From Betaproteobacteria bacterium (GTDB lineage Bacteria > Pseudomonadota > Gammaproteobacteria > Burkholderiales > Burkholderiaceae_C): a stretch of 64,000 nucleotides of DNA. The DNA lies in the NCBI GenBank assembly GCA_016868355.1, contig VGHB01000004.1:1-64000 (forward strand), written 5' to 3'. The translations under genes and the position numbers were made by a program. The notes under the pieces were generated by a model that saw nothing but the letters and a program-made list of their open reading frames with translations, ran no database searches and had not been told where the DNA came from. Shown here piece after piece: positions 15,550 to 24,862 of this stretch (position 1 is the first letter of the stretch; every line of letters begins with the position of its first letter).

Positions 15550-16540
15550 GCTTGGTGAGGTACACGCCTTCGCGGCCCACAATGGGCATGCGTGCAGGCA
15601 TAAAGACCGTGCAGTCGTCGCATGGCGCGATGATGGCTTCAGGCCCATCGTGGCCGATCAGCTCGCCGCGCGCAAAGCTTTCAAAGCCTTTGAGGGGGCG
15701 AACAAAGCGGAAAGCCTCGTGTGCAATCACATGGGTGCGCAGCAGTTCGAAACGCCGATGTTCTGCGCTATTTGCGCGATCCGAAGCTGGGCCGTCCGCA
15801 GGTGCCGAAAGCAGGCCGAAGTGCGTTAAGAAAGCCTGTGTCACACGAATGGCGCGGTCGGCACTGGCTTGCAGAAAGTGTTGACCGCATTCCACCACCA
15901 GCGCTGCGCCGGCGTCACTCTCGGCCTGGCCATGTCGGCCATGCTGGATCAATGGACAGCCCGACCCCAGTCCCTTGGGCATGACCAAGTGAACCGTGGG
16001 CAGGGGCAGGGCCATAGCCACAGCCGCGTTGCGCGCAAAGTGGGGGTAGACCCAAAAGGGCAACACATCTTGGCTCGTGGAGTGGATGTCTAAGATGTGG
16101 TCGGCTGCCGCTACCACTGGCCGCAGTTGTCTGGCGCGGCGCAGCTCCACGCTGTCCTCAGAGCCCTCCAGCCACTCCGTTGACCAGATACGGTTGAGGT
16201 TATGGTCGATCTGCCGGCTCTTGAAGGGCTCTTGCGAGTCAAAGCTTTCGTAGGCGGCGACGTTGGCAAAGCTGATGGTCAAGGTGCCGCGCAGCGGGCG
16301 TACCTGAGTGTCCAGCAGGTGGCAGGCCGCCACCATGCCGCAGAACTCATTGCCATGGGTCAGTGCATTGATCAGCACATGGGGCCCGGGCTCACCGCTT
16401 TCAAAGCGGTGGACATAGTCCACGCCGGTGTTGCCGCGCCGGTAGGCACTCAGGTCGCGCGGCAGCACTTCCAGCGCCGGGGCGGGATGGGGATCGTTTG
16501 GGGGGGCGCTTGAGGTTGCGTTTGCGGGTGTACGGTTCAT
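15539..16540 (-). CDS. Succinylglutamate desuccinylase/aspartoacylase-family protein
   Basis: 333 residues from the ATG at 16540, with a longer reading rejected because its first 43 residues have no family match. Zinc ligands fit the M14-like AstE/ASPA fold: ALTHGNEFCG (His and Glu), DHILDIHSTSQDV (His) and a catalytic Glu in LVVECGQH. The binding motif DHNLNRIWS also fits. The C-terminal beta domain ends in GREGVYLTKP. The family removes acyl groups from amino acids or related amides in the cytoplasm. It is not in an ast operon, so the substrate is open. It is divergent from the propeller-amidohydrolase gene. Confidence 0.88.
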   Translation of the reverse strand: MNRTPANATSSAPPNDPHPAPALEVLPRDLSAYRRGNTGVDYVHRFESGEPGPHVLINALTHGNEFCGMVAACHLLDTQVRPLRGTLTISFANVAAYESFDSQEPFKSRQIDHNLNRIWSTEWLEGSEDSVELRRARQLRPVVAAADHILDIHSTSQDVLPFWVYPHFARNAAVAMALPLPTVHLVMPKGLGSGCPLIQHGRHGQAESDAGAALVVECGQHFLQASADRAIRVTQAFLTHFGLLSAPADGPASDRANSAEHRRFELLRTHVIAHEAFRFVRPLKGFESFARGELIGHDGPEAIIAPCDDCTVFMPARMPIVGREGVYLTKPMA

Positions 16541-16653
16541 GGGCTCAAGGATATACCCGAGACCGCCCGTTCCCCAAGTGCTGCGCCCTGTGCATCTTTG
16601 AACATCAGGCCTGTTTTGTGGGCAGAATCGTCCCGGCTTCAATGGGATTCTTG

Positions 16654-19600
16654 ATGAGACTCTGTGCACCCTTCCTCGTGCAATGGGCGCTAAGCGTATG
16701 CCTGGCAGCGCTGACCGTCAGCAACGCGATCGCGCAGCCGGTCAAATCGAGCTGGGATGTCAACAAGCCCCCCGGCGTGGCACGCACCGTGGCGATCGAC
16801 ACCAGCACCGGTACCTGGATGAGCGTGGATGTGAGCCCGGACGGCAAGACCCTGGTCTTCGACCTGCTGGGCGACCTGTACCTGCTGCCCATTGAGGGCG
16901 GACAGGCGCAGCCCCTGACCAGTTCCATCGCTTGGGAGCACCAGGCGCGGTTTTCCCCGGACGGCCGGCAACTGGCCTTTGTGTCCGATGCGGGCGGGGG
17001 CGACAACATTTGGGTGATGAACCTGGACGGCAGCGGCGCGCGCGCCATCACACAAGAGCCCGAGCGGCTGCTGAACAACCCGGTTTGGCACCCCAGTGGC
17101 CACTACGTCTTGGCGCGCAAGCACTATTTCGGAACGCGCTCCATGGGCTCAGGCGAAATCTGGCTGTATCACCTGGACGGTGGCAAGGGCGTGGCCCTGA
17201 ACGAAAAGCCGAATTGGCAAAAGGACCTCGGTGAGCCGGCGATTTCACCGGATGGCCGCCACCTGTACTACTCACGCGACACCACGCCCGGCAACAGCTT
17301 TGAGTACAACAAAGATGCCAATAAGGAAATCTTTCGCATCTTTCGCCAAGACTTCAACGACGGCCATACCGAGGCCTTTGTGACCGGCCCCGGCGGCGCG
17401 GTGCGTCCGGTGCCCTCACCCGATGGCCAGCAACTGGCCTTTGTGCGGCGGGTGCGCAACCAAAGCACCCTCTTTATCAAGGATTTGAAGAGCGGCACCG
17501 AACGCGCGCTCTGGGGCGGCCTGAGCCGCGACCTGCAGGAGGCCTGGAGCGTGTATGGCGTGTACCCAGGCTTTGCTTGGACGCCCGACTCTCAGCAGCT
17601 GGTGGTGTGGGCGCAGGGTAAGCTGTGGAGGGTGAGCGGGCAAAGCGGGCAGGCCCGCGAGATCCCCTTCCAGGTTCGGCACAGCCGTGAGGTGCGTGAA
17701 GCCCTGCGGGTCAAGCAAACCGTGGCCCCGGATTCATTTGAGGTGCGCCAGCTGCGCCATGTGCAGGTGGCGCCCGATGGGCGCAGCGCCGTGTATTCAG
17801 CACTGGGCCAATTGTGGCGGCGCAGCCTGGAACGAGACGATGCCACGGCGCAGCGCATCACCTCGCAGAATGAACACTTCGAGTTCCAGCCCAGCCTCAG
17901 CCGCGACGGCCGTCGCGTGGTCTACGTCAGCTGGGATGATCGGCAAATGGGTCGGGTGCGGGTGCGCGAGCTGGCCAGTGGGCGGGAAACCGTGGTGACG
18001 CCTGAGCCCGGTAAATACCTGACCCCACGCTTTTCGCCGGATGGTCGACAGGTGGTGTATCTGAAGTCGCGCGGCAGCGTGCTGTTGTCGCCCTGGCACG
18101 GCTTGGAGACGGGCGTGTACATCACCGCTGCAGACGGCAGCGGCAGCCCGCGGCGCATCAGCCGAGAAGGTGACACCCCGCAGTTCGGCGCCAGGGCTGA
18201 CGAGGTCTTCATCACCCGCAGCAGCATGGTCAGCGAGGTGGAGTGGCGCCGCGCCTTGTGGCGGATACGCCTGAATGGCGGCGAGGAAACAGAAGTCGCG
18301 CGGGGCGAATTCATCGCCGAATACAGCGTGTCGCCCGATGGCCGCTGGCTGGGCTTCATAGACCGGTTCCATGCCTATGTGCTGCCCCTGCCCCAAACCG
18401 GAAAGCCGCTGACAATTGCTGCGCGCATGGAAGGCCTACCGGTCAAGCGTTTGAGCCACGACGCGGGCCAGCACCTGCACTTCAGCGGGGATTCACGCAC
18501 CGCTCACTTCAGCATGGGCCCGCGCCTATTCAGCGTGCCTCTGGCGCAGGCCTTCCCCGCCACGGGGGCGGGGCCGACCAGTACCGACGGCCAGGAGGCG
18601 CAGGGCTTCAAGCCGCCAAGCCTGGGACGCCACATCGGCCTGACCGCCCGCAGCGACCGGCCAAAAGGTTTGATCGCGCTGGTAGGCGCCCGAGTGGCCA
18701 CAATGCGGCCAGCGCAACCCGACGAGGTGATCGAGGATGCGGTGATTCTGGTTGACGGCCACCGCATCGCGGCCATCGGTCCTGCTGCGCAAGTCGCCAT
18801 ACCGGCCGGGGCGCAGCGGGTAGACCTGAATGGCCAAACCATCGTGCCCGGCTTTATCGATGCACACTGGCACGGCGCCATGGGGGAAGACGGTCTCATA
18901 CCCCAGCAAAGCTGGGTGAATTTGGCATCCCTGGCCTTTGGTGTGACCACGCTTCACGATCCCAGCAACCGCAATGACCACATCTTTACCCAGGCTGAAT
19001 TGCAGCGCACCGGGCAGGTGTTGGGCCCGCGCATCTTCAGCACCGGCTCCATCCTCTACGGCGCCAAGGGTGGGTCCAACGCGGTGGTGAACAACCTCGA
19101 CGATGCCCTGACGCACCTTCAGCGCCAGAAGGATAACGGCGCCATCAGCGTCAAGAGCTACAACCAGCCGCGGCGTGAGCAGCGCCAAATGATTCTGGAA
19201 GCAGCGCGCCGCACACAAATGATGGTAGTACCCGAAGGCGCGAGCATGTTCCAACAGAACATGGCGCAGGTGGTCGACGGCCACACTGGCCTGGAGCATG
19301 CGCTGCCCATCGATATCGTTTACGACGACGTCAAGCAGTTGTGGAGCCAGACCCAGGTGGGCTACACGCCCACGCTGAATGTGGCCTACGGCGGCCTGGA
19401 TGGGGAGCACTATTGGTACGCCCGAACCGATGTGTGGCAACACCCCCTGCTGAGCCGCTACGTGCCTGCGGGCATCCTGCAGTCGCGCGCGGTGCGCCGC
19501 CCCACGGCACCAGAAGAAGACTTCAATGTGATTCGGGTGGCGCGCACCGCTGCTGAGCTGCAGCGCGCGGGCGTGCCGGCCATGATCGGCGCGCACGGTC

Positions 19601-19962
19601 AGCGCGAGGGCCTGGGCAGCCATTGGGAGATGTGGATGTTCGCCCTGGGCGGCATGAGCCCTCTGGAGGCGCTGCGCACTGCGACACTGAACCCGGCGCG
19701 CCATTTCGGGCTGGATGCAGACTTGGGCAGCCTGGAAGTGGGCAAGCTGGCCGACCTGGTGGTGATCAAGGGCGATGTGCTTAAGGATATTCGCCAAAGC
19801 GACCGCATCAGCCATGTGATGCAAAACGGGCGCTTGTTTGAGGCGGCGACCCTGGCCGAAATTGTCTCGCGCAAGCGACCTCGGGCACCGCTGTTCTTTG
19901 AAGGGCAGCCGGGCCCTGGCCTTTTGTCCACCGATCCGCACTTCTACTGCGCAGGGCACTGA
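16654..19962 (+). CDS. Periplasmic beta-propeller/amidohydrolase fusion protein
   Basis: 1102 residues from the ATG at 16654; an ATG at 16642 is equally possible. The N terminus (LCAPFLVQWALSVCLAAL then AIAQP) is a signal peptide, so the product is exported. Residues about 45-640 hold many TolB-type PD40 units such as SPDGKTLVF, SPDGRQLAF and SPDGRHLYY, forming two propellers. Residues about 680-1085 are an amidohydrolase: VPGFIDAHWHG with metal His 738 and His 740, ISVKSYNQP with the Lys that may be carboxylated, GLEHALP and MIGAHGQREGLGSHWE. Such fusions are thought to act on cyclic or peptide-like amides; the substrate is unknown. The next gene starts 3 bp after the stop. Confidence 0.9.
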   Translation: MRLCAPFLVQWALSVCLAALTVSNAIAQPVKSSWDVNKPPGVARTVAIDTSTGTWMSVDVSPDGKTLVFDLLGDLYLLPIEGGQAQPLTSSIAWEHQARFSPDGRQLAFVSDAGGGDNIWVMNLDGSGARAITQEPERLLNNPVWHPSGHYVLARKHYFGTRSMGSGEIWLYHLDGGKGVALNEKPNWQKDLGEPAISPDGRHLYYSRDTTPGNSFEYNKDANKEIFRIFRQDFNDGHTEAFVTGPGGAVRPVPSPDGQQLAFVRRVRNQSTLFIKDLKSGTERALWGGLSRDLQEAWSVYGVYPGFAWTPDSQQLVVWAQGKLWRVSGQSGQAREIPFQVRHSREVREALRVKQTVAPDSFEVRQLRHVQVAPDGRSAVYSALGQLWRRSLERDDATAQRITSQNEHFEFQPSLSRDGRRVVYVSWDDRQMGRVRVRELASGRETVVTPEPGKYLTPRFSPDGRQVVYLKSRGSVLLSPWHGLETGVYITAADGSGSPRRISREGDTPQFGARADEVFITRSSMVSEVEWRRALWRIRLNGGEETEVARGEFIAEYSVSPDGRWLGFIDRFHAYVLPLPQTGKPLTIAARMEGLPVKRLSHDAGQHLHFSGDSRTAHFSMGPRLFSVPLAQAFPATGAGPTSTDGQEAQGFKPPSLGRHIGLTARSDRPKGLIALVGARVATMRPAQPDEVIEDAVILVDGHRIAAIGPAAQVAIPAGAQRVDLNGQTIVPGFIDAHWHGAMGEDGLIPQQSWVNLASLAFGVTTLHDPSNRNDHIFTQAELQRTGQVLGPRIFSTGSILYGAKGGSNAVVNNLDDALTHLQRQKDNGAISVKSYNQPRREQRQMILEAARRTQMMVVPEGASMFQQNMAQVVDGHTGLEHALPIDIVYDDVKQLWSQTQVGYTPTLNVAYGGLDGEHYWYARTDVWQHPLLSRYVPAGILQSRAVRRPTAPEEDFNVIRVARTAAELQRAGVPAMIGAHGQREGLGSHWEMWMFALGGMSPLEALRTATLNPARHFGLDADLGSLEVGKLADLVVIKGDVLKDIRQSDRISHVMQNGRLFEAATLAEIVSRKRPRAPLFFEGQPGPGLLSTDPHFYCAGH

Positions 19963-19965
19963 AAG

Positions 19966-20838
19966 ATGAGCCAATCCAAGCTTCACCACGATACCCAGCC
20001 CGAAGCTGATGTGCTGATCGTGCATGGCCCGCTGCAGCCGGCCTCAGTTCTGGTCCTGGACTCGCCTCACTCGGGCCGAGTGATGCCGGCGGACTTCCGC
20101 GCAGCGCTCTCACACGAAGACCTGCGCGACGGGGAAGATGAGTACATCGACGAGCTCTATTGGCCAGCGGCTGAGCTCGGTATTCCGGTGTTGGCAGCGC
20201 AATTTCCGCGTACCTACATCGACGCCAATCGCCATGCAGCCGACATCGACCTCGACTTGCTGGATGCACCATGGCCCCACCACCACGAGCCCAGTGGCAA
20301 GGCCGGCATTGGAAAGGCACTGCTGTGGCGCACGCTTGATGATGGCCGCAACATCTACAACCGGCAGCTAAGCGTTGCAGAAGTGGCTTCTCGGATTGAA
20401 CGCTTTCACCAGCCCTATCACCGAACGCTGCGCCAGTTGATGGACGCCGCGCACCATGCCCACGGCCAGGTGGTGCACATCAATTGCCATTCGATGAATG
20501 CGGTGGCCGGTGTGATGGGCGAGGGCGGTGCGGGCACGGCGCGGGCAGATTTTGTCTTGGGTGATCGGCATGGCACCACCTGCAGCGCGGAGGTCACGCA
20601 CTTCGTGCGCGATCAATTGCTCGCCCACGGCTACAGCGTCAAGATCAACGACCCATTTGCCGGCGTCGAACTCGTCCGGGCCTATTCAAACCCCGCTATC
20701 GGGCGCCACAGCCTGCAGTTGGAGATCAACAAGCGCCTTTACATGGATCAAGGCACGGGCCTGAAGCTTGCACACTTTGCTGTGCTGCAGCGGCAGCTGA
20801 TGCAGATGCTGCGCGCGATGCAGCAGCATTTTGGTTGA
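19966..20838 (+). CDS. N-formylglutamate amidohydrolase-family protein
   Basis: 290 residues, starting 3 bp after the propeller-amidohydrolase gene with GAAAG upstream, so the two form an operon. Family motifs: VLDSPHSGRVMPADF (first His), DEYIDELYWPA, RTYIDANR (typical D-x-N-R), HINCHSM (metal His) and LEINKRLYMD near the end. HutG2-type enzymes cleave N-formyl-Glu to formate and Glu. No other hut genes are nearby, so the natural substrate may be another N-acyl amino acid, perhaps released by the upstream exported hydrolase. That link is inference. Confidence 0.9.
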   Translation: MSQSKLHHDTQPEADVLIVHGPLQPASVLVLDSPHSGRVMPADFRAALSHEDLRDGEDEYIDELYWPAAELGIPVLAAQFPRTYIDANRHAADIDLDLLDAPWPHHHEPSGKAGIGKALLWRTLDDGRNIYNRQLSVAEVASRIERFHQPYHRTLRQLMDAAHHAHGQVVHINCHSMNAVAGVMGEGGAGTARADFVLGDRHGTTCSAEVTHFVRDQLLAHGYSVKINDPFAGVELVRAYSNPAIGRHSLQLEINKRLYMDQGTGLKLAHFAVLQRQLMQMLRAMQQHFG

Positions 20839-20850
20839 GATCCGAACCCC

Positions 20851-22257
20851 GTGAAGGCTGTCTCCTTCGCGCAAGCCCTGCGCTTCTGGCTGAAGTTGGG
20901 CTTCATCAGCTTTGGTGGGCCCGCCGGTCAGATTGCGATCATGCATGCCGAGCTGGTCGAGCGCCGATGCTGGATCAGCGAGGCGCGATTCCTGCACGCA
21001 CTGAACTACTGCATGCTGCTGCCCGGGCCGGAAGCGCAGCAGCTGGCGACCTACATGGGCTGGCTGATGCACCGGACCTGGGGCGGCATCGTGGCGGGCG
21101 TGCTTTTCGTGTTGCCGTCCTTGCTGATCCTGATCGGGCTGAGCTGGGTGTACCTGCGATTCGGCGATGTACCCCTTGTGGCCGGAGCGTTCTATGGGCT
21201 CAAGCCCGCAGTCACCGCCTTGGTGGCGCATGCGGCCCACCGCATCGGTATGCGGGTGCTGAAGAACCGGTGGATGTGGGCCTTGGCATCGGCCTCGTTC
21301 CTGGCGATCGCGGTGCTGGATACCCCGTTCCCCGCCATCGTGGCAGCCGCGGCACTTGCCGGATGGTGGGGGGCACGGATCTGGCCGCAGGTTTTTGCAC
21401 CTGGATCGGCGCTGGCCGTACCACCAAAGGGCCAACCGGCGGATGCTCAGGCAGATGATCATGGCGATCCGCAGGCGGGCGGACACCCAGGACTGGACTC
21501 AGCCGCTCAATCTACGCTTGGAGGCGCCTTGCGGGTGCTGGCCATAGGCGTGGGTCTGTGGGCCATTGGTATGGCCACCATCACGCTGGTGTTTGGGTGG
21601 GGCTCGACCTTGCCGCAGATGGCCTGGTTCTTCACCAAATCGGCCTTGCTGACCTTTGGAGGTGCGTATGCGGTGCTGCCCTATGTGTTTCAGGGCGCAG
21701 TGGACACTCACCAGTGGGTGAGTGCGGCACAGATGATGGACGGCTTGGCGCTGGGCGAAACCACGCCCGGGCCCTTGATCATGGTGGTGGCCTTCGTGGG
21801 CTTCGTGGGCGGATGGACGCACGAGGTCTTGGGGCCACAGGCTTTGTTCGCAGGGGCCGCACTGGCGGCCACCGTCGTCACCGTGTTCACCTTCTTGCCC
21901 TCCTTCGTCTTCATCTTCGCAGGGGCGCCGGCGGTTGAGGCCACCCATGGTCGGTTGGGCTTCACCGCCCCCTTGACCGCCATCACGGCGGCCGTGGTGG
22001 GGGTCATCCTCAACCTGGCCCTGTTTTTTGCCCTGCAGGTGTTGTGGCCCCACGGCATGTCCGGTACTGCCGGCCACGACCACGGCAGCGGTGCTTGGGC
22101 TGCAGTGGTGGGCGCCTGGCAGGGTTTGGATCGGATGGCGCTGCTGATGGGCTTGGCCTCAGCGGTCGCGCTGTTCCGCTACCAATGTGGCGTGGTGCCC
22201 CTGCTGGCAGCATGTGCCGGCTTGGGCATGGCCCTGCGCGCCGTTGGCGTGGTCTGA
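20851..22257 (+). CDS. chrA: Chromate transporter, two-domain (CHR/ChrA family)
   Basis: 468 residues from a GTG start. Both CHR halves are present. The N half has LKLGFISFGGPAGQIA and LLPGPEAQQLATYMGW; the C half has FFTKSALLTFGGAYAVLP and GLALGETTPGPLIM. The ISFGGP and LTFGGAY motifs mark the two repeats. About ten to twelve membrane helices are separated by a hydrophilic linker (about residues 190-215, rich in Asp, Gln and Gly). ChrA exports chromate or takes up sulfate-like anions in the inner membrane. No chrB regulator is next to it. It starts 12 bp after the N-formylglutamate amidohydrolase-like gene, perhaps by chance. Confidence 0.93.
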   Translation: MKAVSFAQALRFWLKLGFISFGGPAGQIAIMHAELVERRCWISEARFLHALNYCMLLPGPEAQQLATYMGWLMHRTWGGIVAGVLFVLPSLLILIGLSWVYLRFGDVPLVAGAFYGLKPAVTALVAHAAHRIGMRVLKNRWMWALASASFLAIAVLDTPFPAIVAAAALAGWWGARIWPQVFAPGSALAVPPKGQPADAQADDHGDPQAGGHPGLDSAAQSTLGGALRVLAIGVGLWAIGMATITLVFGWGSTLPQMAWFFTKSALLTFGGAYAVLPYVFQGAVDTHQWVSAAQMMDGLALGETTPGPLIMVVAFVGFVGGWTHEVLGPQALFAGAALAATVVTVFTFLPSFVFIFAGAPAVEATHGRLGFTAPLTAITAAVVGVILNLALFFALQVLWPHGMSGTAGHDHGSGAWAAVVGAWQGLDRMALLMGLASAVALFRYQCGVVPLLAACAGLGMALRAVGVV

Positions 22258-22259
22258 GG

Positions 22260-22355
22260 CTAAGCTGCACCCAGGCCCGTGACCAGCACCACCGGCTTGC
22301 CTTGGCCCAGCGAGTTCCAGTCGATCTGCGTCGCGCCTCGCTCAACGAAGGCCAT
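22260..22355 (-). pseudogene. Possible alpha/beta-hydrolase N-terminal remnant
   Basis: The minus strand between the aldehyde dehydrogenase and chrA encodes a 31-residue frame ending WNSLGQGKPVVLVTGLGAA and then a stop. This matches the start of alpha/beta hydrolases (G-x-G-x-P-V-V-L-V-x-G-L-G). The rest of the gene is missing and chrA follows within a few bases, so chrA or its insertion may have removed it. Confidence 0.35.
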
Positions 22356-22388
22356 CGCAGCCACCAGCAACTCTGCAGTTTCCAACGC

Positions 22389-23825
22389 TCATCCGTTGAG
22401 CTGGGTGATGAACTTGGTGTTGAGGTAACCATCGAAGGTTTCGCTGCCGCCTTCGCTACCCATGCCGCTGTCGTTGATACCGCCGAACGGTGTTTCAGCC
22501 AGCGCCAGGCCCAGGTGGTTCACGCTGACCATGCCCGAGGCCAAGCCAGTGCTCAGCACATGGGCGTTGTGGTTGGAGCGGGTGAAGACATAAGAAGCCA
22601 ATCCGTAGGGCAGGGCGTTGGCGCGCTGCAGGGCCTCATCAATCGTCTTGAAGCGGATCATGCCAGCCACCGGGCCAAAGGGCTCTTCGTGCAGCAGCCG
22701 TGCCTGGTCGGGCAGGTCAGCCACGACGGTGGGCGCGAAGAAGTTGCCCACCCCGGGAATGGGCGCGCCCCCCACCAAGATACTGGCGCCGCGCTCGCGC
22801 GCGTCATCGACGAAGCCGGCCACGGCGCCCACCCGGCGTGCCTGAGCCAGCGGGCCCATTTGTGTGCCTTCGGCCAAGCCGTTGCCCACCTTCAAGGCGC
22901 GGGTTTTGGCGACGAAATCGGCCACGAAACGGTCGTAGACGCCCTCCTGGATATAAAAGCGCGTGGGCGAGATGCAGACCTGCCCTGCATTGCGGAACTT
23001 GAAGCCCACCATCAGGGCCACGGCAGCGTCCACATCGGCGTCGTCGCACACGATGACCGGTGCATGTCCGCCGAGCTCCATGGTGCTGCGCTTCATCAGC
23101 GAAGAGGCCTTGGCTGCCAGCATCTTGCCTACCGCGGTGGAGCCGGTGAAGGTGATCTTGCGCACCACTGGGCTTTCGATCAGATGCGTGGACACCTCAG
23201 ACGGCACACCCCACACCACGTTGAGCACGCCCTTGGGCAGCCCGGCATCGTGGAACAGCTGTGCAATGGCCTGCACCGCGCTGGGCGCGTCTTCGGGCCC
23301 CTTGAGGATGACGCTGCAGCCTGCGCCCACTGCCGCCGCCGCCTTGCGAATGGCCTGGTTGAAGGGGAAGTTCCACGGCGAAAAGGCAGCCACGACGCCC
23401 ACCGGCTCTCGCAGCACGGTTTGCCGAACGGCAGGATGGCGCGCCGGTATCACACGGCCGTAGATGCGGCGGCATTCCTCGGCATGCCACTCGGCGTGCT
23501 CGGCGCAGAACATCACCTCGCCGACGCTTTCAGCCAGCGGCTTACCCTGGTCTAGCGTGATGCCACGGCCGATGTCTTGTGCGCGAGCACGGGCCAATTC
23601 ACTCACCTTGCGCAGCACCTTGCTGCGCTCGATGGGCGAACTCTTCTTCCACGCTTCAAAAGCGCGCGCTGCAGCGGCCAGGGCGCGGTCCAGATCTTGG
23701 GGTGTGGCGTGCGGCAACTGCGCAATCACCTGGCCCGTGGCCGGGTTCAGGATGTCCTGGGTGGGGCGGTCACCGCCATGGATGAATTCACCGTCGATGT
23801 ACAGGCTCAGCTTGGGATAGGTCAC
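22389..23825 (-). CDS. NAD(P)-dependent aldehyde dehydrogenase (SSADH-like)
   Basis: 478 residues from a GTG at 23825; AAGGA lies about 9 nt upstream and the family starts at YPKLSLYIDGEF, so the longer frame to 23951 is rejected. Class-1 ALDH motifs: FSPWNFPFNQAIRK (cofactor and catalytic Asn), FTGSTAVGK (NAD site), MELGGHAPVIV (catalytic Glu), NAGQVCISPTRFY (catalytic Cys) and EEPFGPVAGM. Closest in pattern to succinate-semialdehyde or related hydroxy-acid semialdehyde dehydrogenases. It is divergent from the AEC transporter. No gabT or gabP lies nearby, so the substrate is uncertain. Confidence 0.9.
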   Translation of the reverse strand: MTYPKLSLYIDGEFIHGGDRPTQDILNPATGQVIAQLPHATPQDLDRALAAAARAFEAWKKSSPIERSKVLRKVSELARARAQDIGRGITLDQGKPLAESVGEVMFCAEHAEWHAEECRRIYGRVIPARHPAVRQTVLREPVGVVAAFSPWNFPFNQAIRKAAAAVGAGCSVILKGPEDAPSAVQAIAQLFHDAGLPKGVLNVVWGVPSEVSTHLIESPVVRKITFTGSTAVGKMLAAKASSLMKRSTMELGGHAPVIVCDDADVDAAVALMVGFKFRNAGQVCISPTRFYIQEGVYDRFVADFVAKTRALKVGNGLAEGTQMGPLAQARRVGAVAGFVDDARERGASILVGGAPIPGVGNFFAPTVVADLPDQARLLHEEPFGPVAGMIRFKTIDEALQRANALPYGLASYVFTRSNHNAHVLSTGLASGMVSVNHLGLALAETPFGGINDSGMGSEGGSETFDGYLNTKFITQLNG

Positions 23826-23949
23826 GGATTCGATCCTTGTTTGAACCGAAAAGTTTACGGTATCCGAGCGGTGCGGCCCACCACGATGGCTCCCACGCCG
23901 CCCGAGGCCTGCGGCTTGTGATGGCGCGGGAGTCCCCGATACTGCGCCC

Positions 23950-24855
23950 ATGGCCGAGGCCCTGCTCCTTCTTCCCGACTTCCTGCTGATCCTCAGCGGC
24001 TTCTTGCTGTGCCGCTACACGCCGCTCGGGCGCTCACTGTGGGAGGGGGTGGAGCGGCTGGTGTACTTTGTGCTGTTCCCCGTTCTGCTGTTCACCACTA
24101 TTGCCCGCAGCCCACTTGATCTGGCCAGCGACTTGCCCTTGATGGGTGCAGGCTTGAGCGTTACCCTGCTGGGCGCCGCGCTGGCCTTGAGCCTGGGACT
24201 GTTTCCGGGTGTGGCCCGCGCGCACCACGCCGCTGGTGCGCAGGCGGGCTTCAGATTCAATTCCTTCGTTGCCCTGGCGCTGGCCGACCGACTGGGCGGG
24301 CCCGCAGGGGTGGCCTCGATGGCGCTGATCATTGCGGTGACGGTACCGGTGGCCAATGTGGCTGCCGTGTGGCCTATGGCGCGCCACGGGGAGCAGGGCT
24401 TGTGGAAGGAGTTGGTACGCAACCCATTGATCGTGGCCACCGTGTCTGGCTTGTTCGCCAATGCCGTGGGCCTGCAACTGCCCGACGTTTTGCAGGTCAC
24501 CGGGCAGCGCATGGGCGCGGCGGCCCTGGCCTTGGGCCTGATGGCGGTGGGTGCAGGGCTGCGCCTGGGTGCTTTGGGTGATGCACCTCGCCTGGCCGCG
24601 GCACTGCTGACCATCCGCCACGGGCTGCTACCGGCCTTCGCCCTGCTGGTTGTTTTGGCCTGGGTGCCACTGCCACCGGCCCAACAAGCGGTGTTAATCG
24701 CCTTTGCCGCGATGCCCACGGCCAGCAGCGCCTATGTGCTGGCGGTGCGCATGGGCAGTGAGGCGGCGTATGTGGCCGGCTTGGTCACTGTATCGACCGG
24801 GCTGGCGATGCTGGGGATGCCCCTGTGGTTGATGGCCCTGCGCGCGCAGGCTTGA
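23950..24855 (+). CDS. AEC-family transporter
   Basis: 301 residues, about ten membrane helices. It matches the auxin efflux carrier/malonate-type permease family: LPDFLLILSGFLLCRY at the start, LVYFVLFPVLLFTTIARS, RFNSFVALALADRLGG, RNPLIVATVSGLFANAVGL, and MPTASSAYVLAVRMGS near the end. The two inverted 5-helix halves are visible. Substrates of bacterial members are small carboxylates or amino acids. Divergent from the aldehyde dehydrogenase, which might share a pathway. No RBS is evident before the ATG. Confidence 0.9.
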   Translation: MAEALLLLPDFLLILSGFLLCRYTPLGRSLWEGVERLVYFVLFPVLLFTTIARSPLDLASDLPLMGAGLSVTLLGAALALSLGLFPGVARAHHAAGAQAGFRFNSFVALALADRLGGPAGVASMALIIAVTVPVANVAAVWPMARHGEQGLWKELVRNPLIVATVSGLFANAVGLQLPDVLQVTGQRMGAAALALGLMAVGAGLRLGALGDAPRLAAALLTIRHGLLPAFALLVVLAWVPLPPAQQAVLIAFAAMPTASSAYVLAVRMGSEAAYVAGLVTVSTGLAMLGMPLWLMALRAQA

Positions 24856-24862
24856 TCAGGAT

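Noticed and set aside
14344-15648. A 434-codon frame antisense to the zinc-ribbon genes
   Set aside because: The plus-strand frames have two paired Cys motifs each and normal starts, whereas the antisense product is Ser/Gly/Ala-rich low complexity. The call of the plus strand is less secure than elsewhere but still favoured.
18526-20025. A 499-codon open frame antisense to the propeller-amidohydrolase gene
   Set aside because: The plus-strand gene has clear domains, while the antisense translation is His/Arg/Gln-rich with no motif. Such frames are common in GC-rich DNA.
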